NCBI GenBank assembly: GCA_964457365.1
Contig: CAYWFP010000010.1
Location: forward strand, 4,011-68,010
Direction of reading: 5' to 3'
Source of the DNA: CAYWFP01 sp964457365
GTDB taxonomy: Bacteria > Planctomycetota > SZUA-567
DNA length: 64,000 nucleotides
Below are positions 8,521 through 17,152 of this stretch, piece by piece (within the stretch, counting starts at the first letter, position 1; the number at the start of each line of letters is the position of its first letter). The notes beneath the pieces were generated by a model. It saw only the letters and a list, made by a program, of their open reading frames with translations, was not told the DNA's origin and did no database searches. Both the position numbers and the translations under genes were made by a program.

Positions 8521-9618
8521 ATGCCGGACGAATCCTCGGGCGAAAAGACCGAAGAACCGACCCAGCGTCGGCTCGACGATATGCGCCGCCAGGGCAACGT
8601 CGCCAAGAGCAAGGATCTGGGCGCGGCGCTGGTGCTGCTGGGCTCGGTACTCTATTTCCGCGCCATGGGCGGGTACTTCCGGGACTACCTGATGAGCTTC
8701 ATGACGCGCATCTTCATGTTCGACCTCGACGGCCTCATGCCGCCGGAGGGCAAGGAGATCATTCCGTACGCGTTGCAATGGCTGCAGGCGCTGGCCTTCA
8801 TCCTGCTGCCGTTCATGCTCGGGCTCTTCGTGCTCGCCTATATCGTCAACGTGCTGCAGACGGGCTTCGTCTTCGCCGAGGAGGCGATCAAGCTCGACCT
8901 GAACAAGATCAATCCCGTTTCGGGACTGAGCAACCTCTTCCAGTTGAAGAAGCTGATGGAACTGGTCATGAACATGGCCAAGCTCCTGGTAGTGGGCGCG
9001 GTGGTCTACGTCACCATGCGCCAGCGCGTCCCCGAGGCCGGGGCGCTGGCGCACCTCGATCCGCGACAGATTCTCTCCCACGGCGCCGGCGCGATCATCG
9101 ACATGATGCTGCGGCTGGCGATCGTGCTGGTGATCCTGGCGCTGCTGGACCTGATCTACCAGCGCTGGCAATACATCCGCGACGCGCGCATGACCAAGCA
9201 GGAAGTGAAGGAGGAGAACCGATCGATGGAGGGCGACCCTCAGATCAAGAGCCGCCGCCGGCAGGTGCAGTTGCAACTGGCGCGGCAGCGCATGATGCAG
9301 GAGGTGCCCGAGGCCGAGGTGGTCATCCGCAACCCCACGCACTTCGCCGTGGCCATTCGCTACAAACCGGAGATGGAGGCGCCGGTGGTCGTGGCCAAGG
9401 GCATGGACCATATCGCCAAGAAGATTATCGACGCGGCCATGCGGGCGGGTGTGCCGATCTGGCAGGATCCGCTGTTGGCGCGCGAGTTGTACAACAAGGT
9501 CGAGGTCGGCGCGCCGATCCCGCCGGAGCTGTTCCAGACGCTGGCGGAGGTTTTGGCGCATGTCCTCAAGGGTGAGAAGCTGGCCCAGTATCAGAACGCC
9601 TTCGCCGGCGCGGCGTGA
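8521..9618 (+). CDS. flhB: flagellar export switch protein FlhB
   Basis: Export-apparatus protein that switches substrate class after autocleavage. 365 residues. The N-terminus has EKTEEPTQRRLDDMRRQGNV, the standard FlhB opening, followed by four membrane helices. The cytoplasmic domain begins near residue 220 with MTKQEVKEENRSMEGDPQIK. The self-cleavage site NPTH is at residues 271-274 (VVIRNPTHFAVAIRY). All expected features are present. Confidence 0.96.
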   Translation: MPDESSGEKTEEPTQRRLDDMRRQGNVAKSKDLGAALVLLGSVLYFRAMGGYFRDYLMSFMTRIFMFDLDGLMPPEGKEIIPYALQWLQALAFILLPFMLGLFVLAYIVNVLQTGFVFAEEAIKLDLNKINPVSGLSNLFQLKKLMELVMNMAKLLVVGAVVYVTMRQRVPEAGALAHLDPRQILSHGAGAIIDMMLRLAIVLVILALLDLIYQRWQYIRDARMTKQEVKEENRSMEGDPQIKSRRRQVQLQLARQRMMQEVPEAEVVIRNPTHFAVAIRYKPEMEAPVVVAKGMDHIAKKIIDAAMRAGVPIWQDPLLARELYNKVEVGAPIPPELFQTLAEVLAHVLKGEKLAQYQNAFAGAA

Positions 9619-9646
9619 TGCCGTCGGCGTGAGGGGATAGCGTTTT

Positions 9647-11866
9647 ATGGCCGAGAGCGCGAGCAGAGCCAGTCGAGGCGGCGGACTCTTCGCCGGCAAC
9701 CCGCTGACCAACCCGCAGTTGGCGGCGTTTCTCGACCGGAGCAAGGACATGATCGTGGCGATGTTCCTCGTCGCCACGCTGGTGATCATGCTCTACCCGC
9801 TCTCGTCGGGCATCATGGATTTCCTGCTGGCGGCCAACATCACCTTCGCGCTGGTGCTGCTGCTGGCCACGATCACGGTGCAGAAGCCGCTGGACCTCTC
9901 CTCGTTCCCCTCGATCCTACTGATCGCGACGCTCTTTCGCCTGGCGCTCAATATCGCCACCACCCGCCTCATCCTCAGCCGTGCGCCGCTGCCGGTCGCC
10001 GAGGGCGGGGGCAAGAATGCCGCGGGCCTGATCATCCGTACCTTCGGCCAGTTCGTCACCGGCGTCACTTCCATCCAGGGCGAGCCGACCACCAGCAGCG
10101 TCGTCATCGGCATCGTCATCTTCACCATCCTCGTCGTCATCCAGTTCGTCGTCATCACCAAGGGCGCCACGCGTATCGCCGAAGTCGCCGCGCGCTTCAC
10201 GCTCGACGCCATGCCCGGCAAGCAGATGGCCATCGACGCCGATCTCAACGCCGGCATGATCGACGAGCCGGCCGCCCGGCGCCGGCGCGAGGAACTGCGG
10301 CAGCTCAGCGATTTCTACGGCGCCATGGACGGTGCCTCCAAGTTCGTCCGCGGCGACGCCATCGCCGGCATCATCATCACCATCGTCAATATCGCCGCGG
10401 GGCTGGTCATCGGCATGGTCTTCGGCAATATGCCGCTGGACGAGGCGGCGACGACCTTCACCACCCTGACCATCGGCGACGGACTGGTCAGCCAGGTGCC
10501 GGCGCTCCTGATCAGCATCTCCTCGGGCCTGATCGTCACCCGCAGCGCCGGCCGGGCCAACTTCGGCGTCGAGGTGATGGGCCAGCTCTTCAACAACGCC
10601 CGCAGCCTCGGTATGGCCGCGATCATCCTCTTCGTCATCGGCCTCACCGGGCTGCTGCGCCTCACGCCCATGCCCATGCTGCCGATGTTCACGCTGGCGG
10701 CGCTCTGCGCGGTGAACTGGTGGCGCAAGTACGCCCTCGAGAGTGCGCGGGTGCAGGAGAAGGCGGCCGAGGCCGAGGAGGATGCCGAGGCGAAGCCGGC
10801 CGCGGGCGAGGAGCGCGTCGAGGAATACCTCCACGTCGATCCGATGGAGCTCGAGGTCGGCTACGGCCTGGTGCCGCTGGTGGACGTCTCCCAGTCGGAG
10901 CAGGGCGGCGGCGGGCTGCTCTCGCGCATCCAGATGATCCGCCAGCAGCTCGCGCAGGAACTGGGCATCATCGTCCCGCCGATTCGCATCCGCGACAACA
11001 TCCAGCTCGAGCCCAACGAGTACGTCATCAAGATCCAGGGCAACCCCGTCGCCCGCGGCACCGCCGAGCCCGACCGCTACCTGGCGATGGACTCGGGCAT
11101 GGCCACCGAGCCGGTCGAGGGCATCGAGACGACCGAGCCGGCTTTCGGCCTGCCGGCGGCGTGGATTACCGAGGCCAACCGCGAGTACGCCGAACGCGTG
11201 GGTTATACCGTCGTCGACGCCGAGACGGTGGTCGCCACGCACCTGACCGAGGTGATCAAGACCCGCTCGCACGATCTGCTCACCCGCGAGGAGGTGAGGC
11301 GCCTGCTGGACGCGGTGCGCGAGAAGACGCCGAACCTGGTGCAGGAGGTGGTGCCGGATCTGCTCACTATCGCCGACGTGCAGAAGGTGCTGCAGAACCT
11401 GCTCCGCGAGCGCGTCTCCATCCGCAACATGTCGGTCATCCTCGAGGTGCTCGGCGATATCGGGCGGCGGACGAAAGATCCGGACATTCTCACCGAGTAC
11501 TGCCGCAACAAGATGGCGCGCTGGCTCTGCAACGAGTACGCCGAGGACGGCAAGCTCTACGTCGTCACGCTCGACCCGCGCCTGGAGGACGCGATCACGC
11601 GGCGCGTGGAGCATACCGAGGGCGGGACCTTCGTCTCCCTGCGCCCGGCGCAGCAGCAGCAGATCGTCGAGGCCGTTGGCAACGCTGTGCAGCAGCAGCT
11701 CCAGGCTGGCCACGGCGCGCTGGTGCTGACGAGTCCGCAGATCCGCCTGCACATCAAGCGCATGACCGAGGGCGCGCTGCCGGTACTGGCGGTGATGTCC
11801 TACAACGAGGTGGTTTCCGAGTACGAAGTCGTCAGCCTGGCCATGGTTTCGGTCGAGCTGGGATAG
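9647..11866 (+). CDS. flhA: flagellar export protein FlhA
   Basis: Largest export-gate protein, 739 residues with about eight N-terminal membrane helices and a C-terminal cytoplasmic domain that binds export chaperones. The FHIPEP signature region is recognisable (LFRLALNIATTRLILSRA). The FlhA cytoplasmic loop KGATRIAEVAARFTLDAMPG is intact, as is MAIDADLNAGMI. The linker at about 360-390 is acidic and Ala/Glu rich. GAGGGGA lies nine bases before the ATG. It is followed 11 bp later by flhF. Confidence 0.97.
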   Translation: MAESASRASRGGGLFAGNPLTNPQLAAFLDRSKDMIVAMFLVATLVIMLYPLSSGIMDFLLAANITFALVLLLATITVQKPLDLSSFPSILLIATLFRLALNIATTRLILSRAPLPVAEGGGKNAAGLIIRTFGQFVTGVTSIQGEPTTSSVVIGIVIFTILVVIQFVVITKGATRIAEVAARFTLDAMPGKQMAIDADLNAGMIDEPAARRRREELRQLSDFYGAMDGASKFVRGDAIAGIIITIVNIAAGLVIGMVFGNMPLDEAATTFTTLTIGDGLVSQVPALLISISSGLIVTRSAGRANFGVEVMGQLFNNARSLGMAAIILFVIGLTGLLRLTPMPMLPMFTLAALCAVNWWRKYALESARVQEKAAEAEEDAEAKPAAGEERVEEYLHVDPMELEVGYGLVPLVDVSQSEQGGGGLLSRIQMIRQQLAQELGIIVPPIRIRDNIQLEPNEYVIKIQGNPVARGTAEPDRYLAMDSGMATEPVEGIETTEPAFGLPAAWITEANREYAERVGYTVVDAETVVATHLTEVIKTRSHDLLTREEVRRLLDAVREKTPNLVQEVVPDLLTIADVQKVLQNLLRERVSIRNMSVILEVLGDIGRRTKDPDILTEYCRNKMARWLCNEYAEDGKLYVVTLDPRLEDAITRRVEHTEGGTFVSLRPAQQQQIVEAVGNAVQQQLQAGHGALVLTSPQIRLHIKRMTEGALPVLAVMSYNEVVSEYEVVSLAMVSVELG

Positions 11867-11877
11867 GTTAGATCACG

Positions 11878-13230
11878 ATGGCGAAGAAAACCTATGCGTT
11901 CCGCGGCCGCACCGTCCAGGAAGCCATGACCAAGGTGCGTAGCGAACTCGGCGGCGACGCCTTCATCCTCGAGAAGCGGCAGATCCGCGGCAAACCCGGC
12001 ATACTCAAGGGCCTGCTCGGCGGCGAGGAGATGGTCGAGATCATCGCCACCGATTCGCAGGAGTCGCCCCAGGCGCAGACCGCGCGCGGCGGGGTGCTCT
12101 CGAAGACCTACGGCGCCGCGCCGGCCGCGGCAACCATGGAGTCGGACGTGCTGGCGTTTCTGGAGGCGCAGGACGTCCCTGGCGAGTTGGATCAACTCGC
12201 GCTCAGCGATACGGCACTGGCGGCGCTGGCCGGGGAGGAGTACGTCCAGACGGCCGCGCCGGTCTACGAGCCGGAGGCCGAAGCCGCCGACGAGTGCGCG
12301 CCCGCCGTGCCCGCCTCCGCGCGCGACTGCGACATCGTCGAGGGCGTGCGCGCCGAGATCCGCAAATTCCTGGCCGTGCACGAACGCGGTACGCCGGCGG
12401 TGGGCGAGATCCTGCTCGAGGCCTACGAGCGGCTGGTGCAGAACGACGTCGCCGCCGACATCGCGCGCGCGTTGGTGGAGCGCCTGCAGCACGAATTGAG
12501 CTTCACCGCCTCGCGCGACCCGCAGGCGGTGGCCGCGGCGCTGGAGCGGGGCATCGCCGGCATGATCCCGGCGGTCGAGCCGGTCACGCTCCGACCCGGG
12601 CGCGACCGGCCGACGGTGGCCGCCCTCGTCGGCCCCACCGGGGTGGGCAAGACGACGACGCTGGTGAAGATCGCCTTCGCCTACGTGGTCAAGCGGCACA
12701 AGCGCGTCGGTTTCATCACCGAGGACGTTCGTCGTCCTGGTGCCGAAGCGCAGTTGAAAAACCTGGCGCACCTGTTGAACCTGCCGCTGGTGGAGGCCGA
12801 CACGCCCGCGCACGTGACCGAGGAACTCTGCCAGATGGCCGATCTGGACCTGGTGCTGATCGACACCGCCGGGCGCGTGCCGCGCGACGGGCAGACCATG
12901 GCCGAGCTGGGCGGCTACCTCGAGGCGGCGCGCCCCGACGAGGTGCACCTGGTGCTCTCGAGCGAGAGCGCCGAGAAGACGCTGCTGCAGGCGGCCGAGC
13001 GGTTCGGCCCCACCGGCTACGACCGGATCGTGCTGAGCAAACTGGACGAGACGCCCAGTTACGGCACGATCCTCAACCTGGCGGTGCGGACCGGGCGGCC
13101 GTTGTCCTACGTCACCACCGGACAGGAATACGCCGAGACGCTGATCGACGCCGACCCGACAGGGCTGGCGCGGCTGGTACTCGGCTTGGACACGATCGCC
13201 GCGGAGCCGACGCGGAACGGCAGGCGGTGA
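11878..13230 (+). CDS. flhF: flagellar biosynthesis GTPase FlhF
   Basis: SRP-family GTPase that places the flagellum and recruits its base. 450 residues. The N-terminal B domain opens KTYAFRGRTVQEAMTKVRSE. The NG GTPase domain follows, with P-loop GPTGVGKTTT at about residues 252-261, the DTAGR motif (LVLIDTAGRVPRDGQTM) and the base-recognition TKLD equivalent LSKLDET. Normally its partner ATPase FlhG follows. Here it is replaced by a small membrane protein. Confidence 0.94.
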   Translation: MAKKTYAFRGRTVQEAMTKVRSELGGDAFILEKRQIRGKPGILKGLLGGEEMVEIIATDSQESPQAQTARGGVLSKTYGAAPAAATMESDVLAFLEAQDVPGELDQLALSDTALAALAGEEYVQTAAPVYEPEAEAADECAPAVPASARDCDIVEGVRAEIRKFLAVHERGTPAVGEILLEAYERLVQNDVAADIARALVERLQHELSFTASRDPQAVAAALERGIAGMIPAVEPVTLRPGRDRPTVAALVGPTGVGKTTTLVKIAFAYVVKRHKRVGFITEDVRRPGAEAQLKNLAHLLNLPLVEADTPAHVTEELCQMADLDLVLIDTAGRVPRDGQTMAELGGYLEAARPDEVHLVLSSESAEKTLLQAAERFGPTGYDRIVLSKLDETPSYGTILNLAVRTGRPLSYVTTGQEYAETLIDADPTGLARLVLGLDTIAAEPTRNGRR

Positions 13231-13242
13231 GGATGAACCGGT

Positions 13243-13614
13243 ATGGAAATCGCGCGCAAGCTCTCGGGCTTCTTCACGCTGCTGGCGTTCATGGCGTTCT
13301 CCGGCGCCTGGCTGGGGCGCAAGTTCGCCGGCATGCCGTCGATGGATATCGAGAAGCTTTTCGGCCACTCGCTCCTGATCATGCTGCTCTATTTCTTCCT
13401 CGGCATCTACCTCTCGCGCCTGGGAATCGCGCTGATCAACGAGGTGATCGAAGAGCGCCGACGCGAGGAGGACGAACGTCGCGCGCGCGCGCGCTCGCGT
13501 TACATGCAGATCGTCGGAGACGAATTCGTGGCTGAGGTGGAGGCCGAGGCCGAGGCCACCCGCACCGCCGAAGAGGCCGATGCGGCCGAGAGCGCCGAGG
13601 CGACCAACGCGTAG
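13243..13614 (+). CDS. small membrane protein of unknown function in flagellar operon
   Basis: 123 residues, not recognised. Two membrane helices are visible (about 10-27 and 42-63, the second LLIMLLYFFLGIYLSRLGIA). A highly charged Glu/Arg helix (EERRREEDERRARARSRYMQ) and an acidic Ala/Glu tail follow. It starts 12 bp after flhF and ends 50 bp before fliA, the slot usually occupied by flhG. The topology (short N-terminus, hairpin, charged cytoplasmic tail) suggests a membrane anchor or adaptor, but that is inference. Confidence 0.7.
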   Translation: MEIARKLSGFFTLLAFMAFSGAWLGRKFAGMPSMDIEKLFGHSLLIMLLYFFLGIYLSRLGIALINEVIEERRREEDERRARARSRYMQIVGDEFVAEVEAEAEATRTAEEADAAESAEATNA

Positions 13615-13664
13615 ATCCGATTTGGCCTTCGTCGGAAGGCCCGAGATTGGGAAGGGAGTCAGAG

Positions 13665-14471
13665 ATGAACAGACGAGCCGATTACTATGGTCCGCCTTCG
13701 GAGTTGACCGAAGAGGAGGTCCGGACGTTGTGGGAAGGCTTCGTGGATGCGCGCGACCAGACGCGCCGCGACCGCCTGATCGAGCATTACATGCACCTGG
13801 TCTACGAGACGGCCGAACGCATGGCCGGGAAGCTGCCGAGCTTCATCGACATAAACGATCTCATCGGCGCGGGGACGCTGGGACTGATCGACGCGATTAA
13901 CAAGTTCGAGCCCGAGCGCGGCGTCAAATTCTCCACCTACTGCTGCACGCGCGTCTCGGGCGCGATCCTGGACGAGCTGCGCCGTCTCGACTGGGCCCCG
14001 CGCCTGGTGCGCACGCGCGTCAACCAGCTCGAACGTACCCGCGAGGATCTCGAGGGTCAGCTCGGCCGGCGTCCGGACGAGGACGAATTGGCCGCGGCGA
14101 TGGAAATGACCGCCGATCAATTCCAGTCGCTCCAGCGCGAGACCCAGGTCAAGACCATCGTCTCGCTGGATCGCAAGTGGGACGAGAGCGACGATCACGA
14201 ACTCGGCCAGATCGAGATGCTCCCCGACGCGACCGCGCAGGATCCGCTCTCGGAGATCGAGCGTCAGGAGATCCGCGAGATCGCCATCCGCGGGCTCTCG
14301 GAGAAGGAGAAACAGGTTATCGTCATGTATTACGACGACAACCTCAGCCTCAAGGAGATCGGCATGGTGCTGAACCTCTCCGAGAGCCGGGTGTGCCAGA
14401 TTCACGCGCAGACCATCGATTTTTTGCGAAAAAAATTCCGCGAGCGTAAGATTACGCGGGTGCAGGAGTAA
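13665..14471 (+). CDS. fliA: RNA polymerase sigma factor FliA (sigma28)
   Basis: Flagellar-class sigma factor that transcribes late genes such as flagellin. 268 residues from the ATG at 13665, which has GAAGGGAG upstream. Region 2 reads LIEHYMHLVYETAERMAGKL followed by DLIGAGTLGLIDAINKFEP and KFSTYCCTRVSGAILDELR, the FliA/WhiG form. Region 3 is near RPDEDELAAAMEMT. Region 4 is SEKEKQVIVMYYDDNLSLKE then ESRVCQIHAQTIDFLRK. It closes the export operon. Its own targets in this window are probably fliC and the other sites sharing GCCGATAA. Confidence 0.95.
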   Translation: MNRRADYYGPPSELTEEEVRTLWEGFVDARDQTRRDRLIEHYMHLVYETAERMAGKLPSFIDINDLIGAGTLGLIDAINKFEPERGVKFSTYCCTRVSGAILDELRRLDWAPRLVRTRVNQLERTREDLEGQLGRRPDEDELAAAMEMTADQFQSLQRETQVKTIVSLDRKWDESDDHELGQIEMLPDATAQDPLSEIERQEIREIAIRGLSEKEKQVIVMYYDDNLSLKEIGMVLNLSESRVCQIHAQTIDFLRKKFRERKITRVQE

Positions 14472-14532
14472 ACCGTTTCCCTTGCGAGAAAGATATTTGC
14501 GGCATGCGTGATAAAGCCGAAACGGCATGTAC

Positions 14533-14567
14533 TAAAGATTGACAGCGCGATGACGTTAATATACAGT
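14533..14567 (+). promoter_or_regulatory. overlapping sigma70 and sigma28-like promoter
   Basis: A perfect -35 TTGACA (14539-14544) is followed after 17 bases by TACAGT (14562-14567). Interleaved with it, TAAAGATT (14533-14540), N11, GACGTTAA (14552-14559) fits the canonical sigma28 layout with 13 of 16 matches. Either factor, or both, could drive the gene at 14638. Confidence 0.5.
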
Positions 14568-14637
14568 GAAGGCATTGGGTTGTCCGTTCCACGGATGGGA
14601 GCGGGTTTTTATGTGGACTTTGTGCAAGGATGCGAAG

Positions 14638-14970
14638 ATGAGCCTGATTAACATGCAGGACAACGTAATCAAGTCCTCGCTTGTTCAGCAGGTCCAGAGC
14701 CGGGGCGGCGACATCGCCAAAGCCGCGGAGATGGCGCAGAACCTCTTCAAGGACGAGCTGGCGCGCCAGGCCGACGAAACGGTCAAGGAGACGCCGCAGA
14801 CCGAGAACGGCGTCATCCACGACGATCAGGAGCGCGAGCAGGGCGGTAAGCCCCCGCGCCGACGTCGCCAGCGTCGCCACGGCGAAGAGAGCGAGGACGA
14901 ATCGACGGAGCAGGGGGATGGCACTCCGCCCTCTCCCGACGGTCCGCACCGGATCGACCTGACCGTCTGA
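14638..14970 (+). CDS. small conserved-looking protein after fliA, unknown function
   Basis: 110 residues from the ATG at 14638 with AAGGA seven bases before. The N-terminal half is an amphipathic helix region (NVIKSSLVQQVQSRGGDIAK, then AEMAQNLFKDELARQADE). The C-terminal half is charged and disordered, with an Arg-rich patch (PPRRRRQRRHGEE), ending HRIDLTV. I do not recognise a named family. Small coiled-coil proteins with a short hydrophobic C-terminal strand are often found beside flagellar genes, so a flagellar role is plausible. It has its own strong promoter. A short hairpin without a T-run lies just downstream (14976-14994). Confidence 0.65.
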   Translation: MSLINMQDNVIKSSLVQQVQSRGGDIAKAAEMAQNLFKDELARQADETVKETPQTENGVIHDDQEREQGGKPPRRRRQRRHGEESEDESTEQGDGTPPSPDGPHRIDLTV

Positions 14971-15064
14971 GTCCTTTCCGCCCCACCGGCGGAACCTCCA
15001 ACACGCCCTGTTTCCACCTTTCTCAACCCTGATCGTATATCCTCCTGCCTTGCTTGGCTTTGGA

Positions 15065-15093
15065 TGAAGTCGGCCCGTCGGTATTGCCGATAA
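15065..15093 (+). promoter_or_regulatory. sigma28-like promoter before xerC
   Basis: TGAAGTCG at 15065 and a perfect GCCGATAA at 15086-15093, with the same 21-base offset as before flbD and fliC. It is 83 bp before the xerC start. Confidence 0.45.
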
Positions 15094-15175
15094 CATGAAC
15101 GATTGGCAGCGGCTGGGATGCCCGGCCTAGAACACACGGACGGAACACGGTACCGTCAACATAAAGGGGCTTGTC

Positions 15176-16144
15176 TTGTCTATCCTGGATCAGTCCGGCC
15201 ACGAGAGCATTCGTGATTTCCTGCAGTATCTCGAGCGCGAGCGCAACATGTCCGCGCACACCATCCGCAACTACGGCGTGGACCTGGCGCAGTTCTACCG
15301 CTCCCTCGTCGCCGCCGGCGTGGCCGAAAGCTTCCCCGCGGAGGTCGATCATCAGGCCATCCGCATGTTTCTGGCCGAGCTGGACGAGCGCGGCGTCAGC
15401 AAGCATACTGCCGCGCGCAAGATGGCGGCGCTGCGCAGTTTCTACAAGTATCTCATGAAACGCGGTGGCGTCGAAACCAATCCCGCCGAGGCGGTACGCA
15501 CTCCGAAGCTGCAGAAAAAACTGCCCACCTTCCTCAGCATCCAGGAGGTGGAACGGTTGATGGGCGCGCCGGATATCGGCACGTTCATCGGCGCGCGCGA
15601 CCGGGCGATCCTGGAGCTCCTCTACAGCGCGGGGTTGCGCACCTTCGAGCTGGTCGCCCTGGACGACGAGGATCTGGACTTCGAGCGCCAGCTTCTGCGC
15701 ACCCGTGGCAAGGGGATGAAGGAGCGCGTCAACCCCATCGGCCGCTACGCCATCGAGGCGATCCAGCGCTACTCGATGATGAAGCTCAATCATCCCGACT
15801 ACGCCCGTTTCGACGCGCGGGCGCTCTTTCTGAATTTCCGCGGCCGGCGCCTGACCACCCGCAGCATCCGCCGCATGCTCGGTCACTATACCGCCCGCGT
15901 CGGCCTGCCGCGCGAGGTGACGCCGCACACGTTGCGCCACTCCTTCGCCACGCACCTGCTGCAGCGCGGGGCCGACCTGCGCGTGGTGCAGGAACTACTG
16001 GGGCACGAGAGCATCTCGACGACGCAGATCTACACCCATATCACCGCCGCTCAGATGCAGCGCAGTTACGCCGAGGCCCATCCGCGCGCGAGCATCTCGC
16101 TCGAGGACGAGTTCGTCCCCATGCCCGAGAGCAAGTCCGCCTGA
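15176..16144 (+). CDS. xerC: tyrosine recombinase XerC/XerD
   Basis: Site-specific recombinase that resolves chromosome dimers at dif with a partner Xer protein. 322 residues. The start is TTG at 15176 with AAAGGGG six bases before. The N-terminal SAM-like core-binding domain (about 10-95) contains ERNMSAHTIRNYGVDLAQFY. The catalytic domain has all active residues: R155 (SAGLR), K179 (RGKG), H251 and R254 (HTLRHSF), H277 (LGHES) and nucleophile Y286 (QIYTHI). It stands alone with no integrase-associated genes or attachment sites nearby, so it is a housekeeping Xer rather than a phage integrase. Whether it is XerC or XerD cannot be fixed from sequence alone. Confidence 0.92.
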   Translation: MSILDQSGHESIRDFLQYLERERNMSAHTIRNYGVDLAQFYRSLVAAGVAESFPAEVDHQAIRMFLAELDERGVSKHTAARKMAALRSFYKYLMKRGGVETNPAEAVRTPKLQKKLPTFLSIQEVERLMGAPDIGTFIGARDRAILELLYSAGLRTFELVALDDEDLDFERQLLRTRGKGMKERVNPIGRYAIEAIQRYSMMKLNHPDYARFDARALFLNFRGRRLTTRSIRRMLGHYTARVGLPREVTPHTLRHSFATHLLQRGADLRVVQELLGHESISTTQIYTHITAAQMQRSYAEAHPRASISLEDEFVPMPESKSA

Positions 16145-16176
16145 GGCGCCCGCGCCGACGGGAATTGCGAAGCCGC

Positions 16177-16205
16177 TTGACAGTGTTCCGCGGGCGCGGT
16201 AGTCT
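16177..16205 (+). promoter_or_regulatory. sigma70-type promoter, probably leaderless gene
   Basis: Perfect TTGACA, 17 bases, TAGTCT. The predicted transcription start (about 7 bases after the -10) falls on the ATG at 16212, and no ribosome site is visible. Confidence 0.55.
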
Positions 16206-16211
16206 CCAGTC

Positions 16212-17129
16212 ATGTCGCCGGAACCCGATGCCTTCAGGGTCGTCTTTCACGGCGTGCGCGGGAGCTACGAGGCTCCGGGCGCGGCGTATGCGGGGTACGG
16301 CGGCCGCACCACCTGCTGCGAGGTCTTCGCCGGCGGACACCGCGTGATCTTCGACGCCGGCAGCGGCATCATCCCCCTCGGCGCGGATCTCGCCGCTGCG
16401 AGCCGAGAACGACGCGAGTCGATCCGCCTCACCCTCTGCATGACCCATTACCATCACGATCACGTCTGCGGCCTGCTCTTCTTCCGTCCGTTCTTCTTCA
16501 CCGGCACGAGGTTGACGCTCGTGGGGCCGTGCAGCGAGGTCGGCTCGGCGGCCGAGACCGTCGCCGACGTGCTCAAGTCGCCGTTCTCGCCGCTGGCGTT
16601 CGACGAGTTGCGCATGCAGCGCGAGTGCCGCGATATCGCCGATGGCCAGGCGCTCCGCTTCGCGCCCGGGGCGGCGGCCCCGGTGCTGGTCGACGAGCAG
16701 ACCGACGCGCCGGCGGACGTGCTGGAGGTGCGCGCGCTGCACGCGCCGAATCATCCCAAGCGCGGCGTGCTCAATTATCGCGTTCGCTACCGCGACCGCG
16801 CCTTCGTCCTCGCCACCGATATCGAGGGGGCGCCCGCGGGCGATCCGGCGCTCGCCGATTTCGCCCGCGGCGCGGACCTGCTGGCGCACGACGCGATGTT
16901 CACCGACGAGGAATACGAGCGCGGGGATCCGCCTCGCCGCGGCTGGGGGCACAGCATGCCGGCCATGGCCCTGGCGACCGCGCGGCAGGCCGGGGCGAGA
17001 AAGCTGGCGCTGATCCACCACGCCCCCGAACACGACGACGCGGCCCTCGACGAAATCGAGCGCACCCTGCAGCAAGACTTCCCGACGTGCTTTTTGGCGC
17101 GGGAGGGGCAGGCGATCGGCCTGCTCTGA
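16212..17129 (+). CDS. MBL-fold metallohydrolase
   Basis: Metallo-beta-lactamase-fold hydrolase, 305 residues. Metal-binding motif THYHHDHVCGL (HxHxDH type) lies near residue 80. Further ligands are likely at HAPNHPKRG, the Asp of VLATDIEG, and HHAPEHDD. The opening FHGVRGSYEAPG resembles the RGS/T start of the phnP/RNase-Z-like and phosphodiesterase-like MBL group often found in signalling operons. The substrate cannot be assigned. The gene stands alone and is convergent with the hydrolase downstream. Confidence 0.85.
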   Translation: MSPEPDAFRVVFHGVRGSYEAPGAAYAGYGGRTTCCEVFAGGHRVIFDAGSGIIPLGADLAAASRERRESIRLTLCMTHYHHDHVCGLLFFRPFFFTGTRLTLVGPCSEVGSAAETVADVLKSPFSPLAFDELRMQRECRDIADGQALRFAPGAAAPVLVDEQTDAPADVLEVRALHAPNHPKRGVLNYRVRYRDRAFVLATDIEGAPAGDPALADFARGADLLAHDAMFTDEEYERGDPPRRGWGHSMPAMALATARQAGARKLALIHHAPEHDDAALDEIERTLQQDFPTCFLAREGQAIGLL

Positions 17130-17152
17130 GTACAGTCCGCCTGCTTGCTTTG

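Noticed and set aside
7306..9789. Long leftward open frame (about 827 codons)
   Set aside because: Antisense shadow of fliQ, fliR and flhB; His/Gln/Arg-rich translation without family features, common at high GC.
9917..11752. Leftward frame across flhA
   Set aside because: Antisense of flhA; no family signal.
15176..16144. Integrase of a mobile element
   Set aside because: Matches housekeeping XerC/D in length and residues; no attachment sites or phage genes around.
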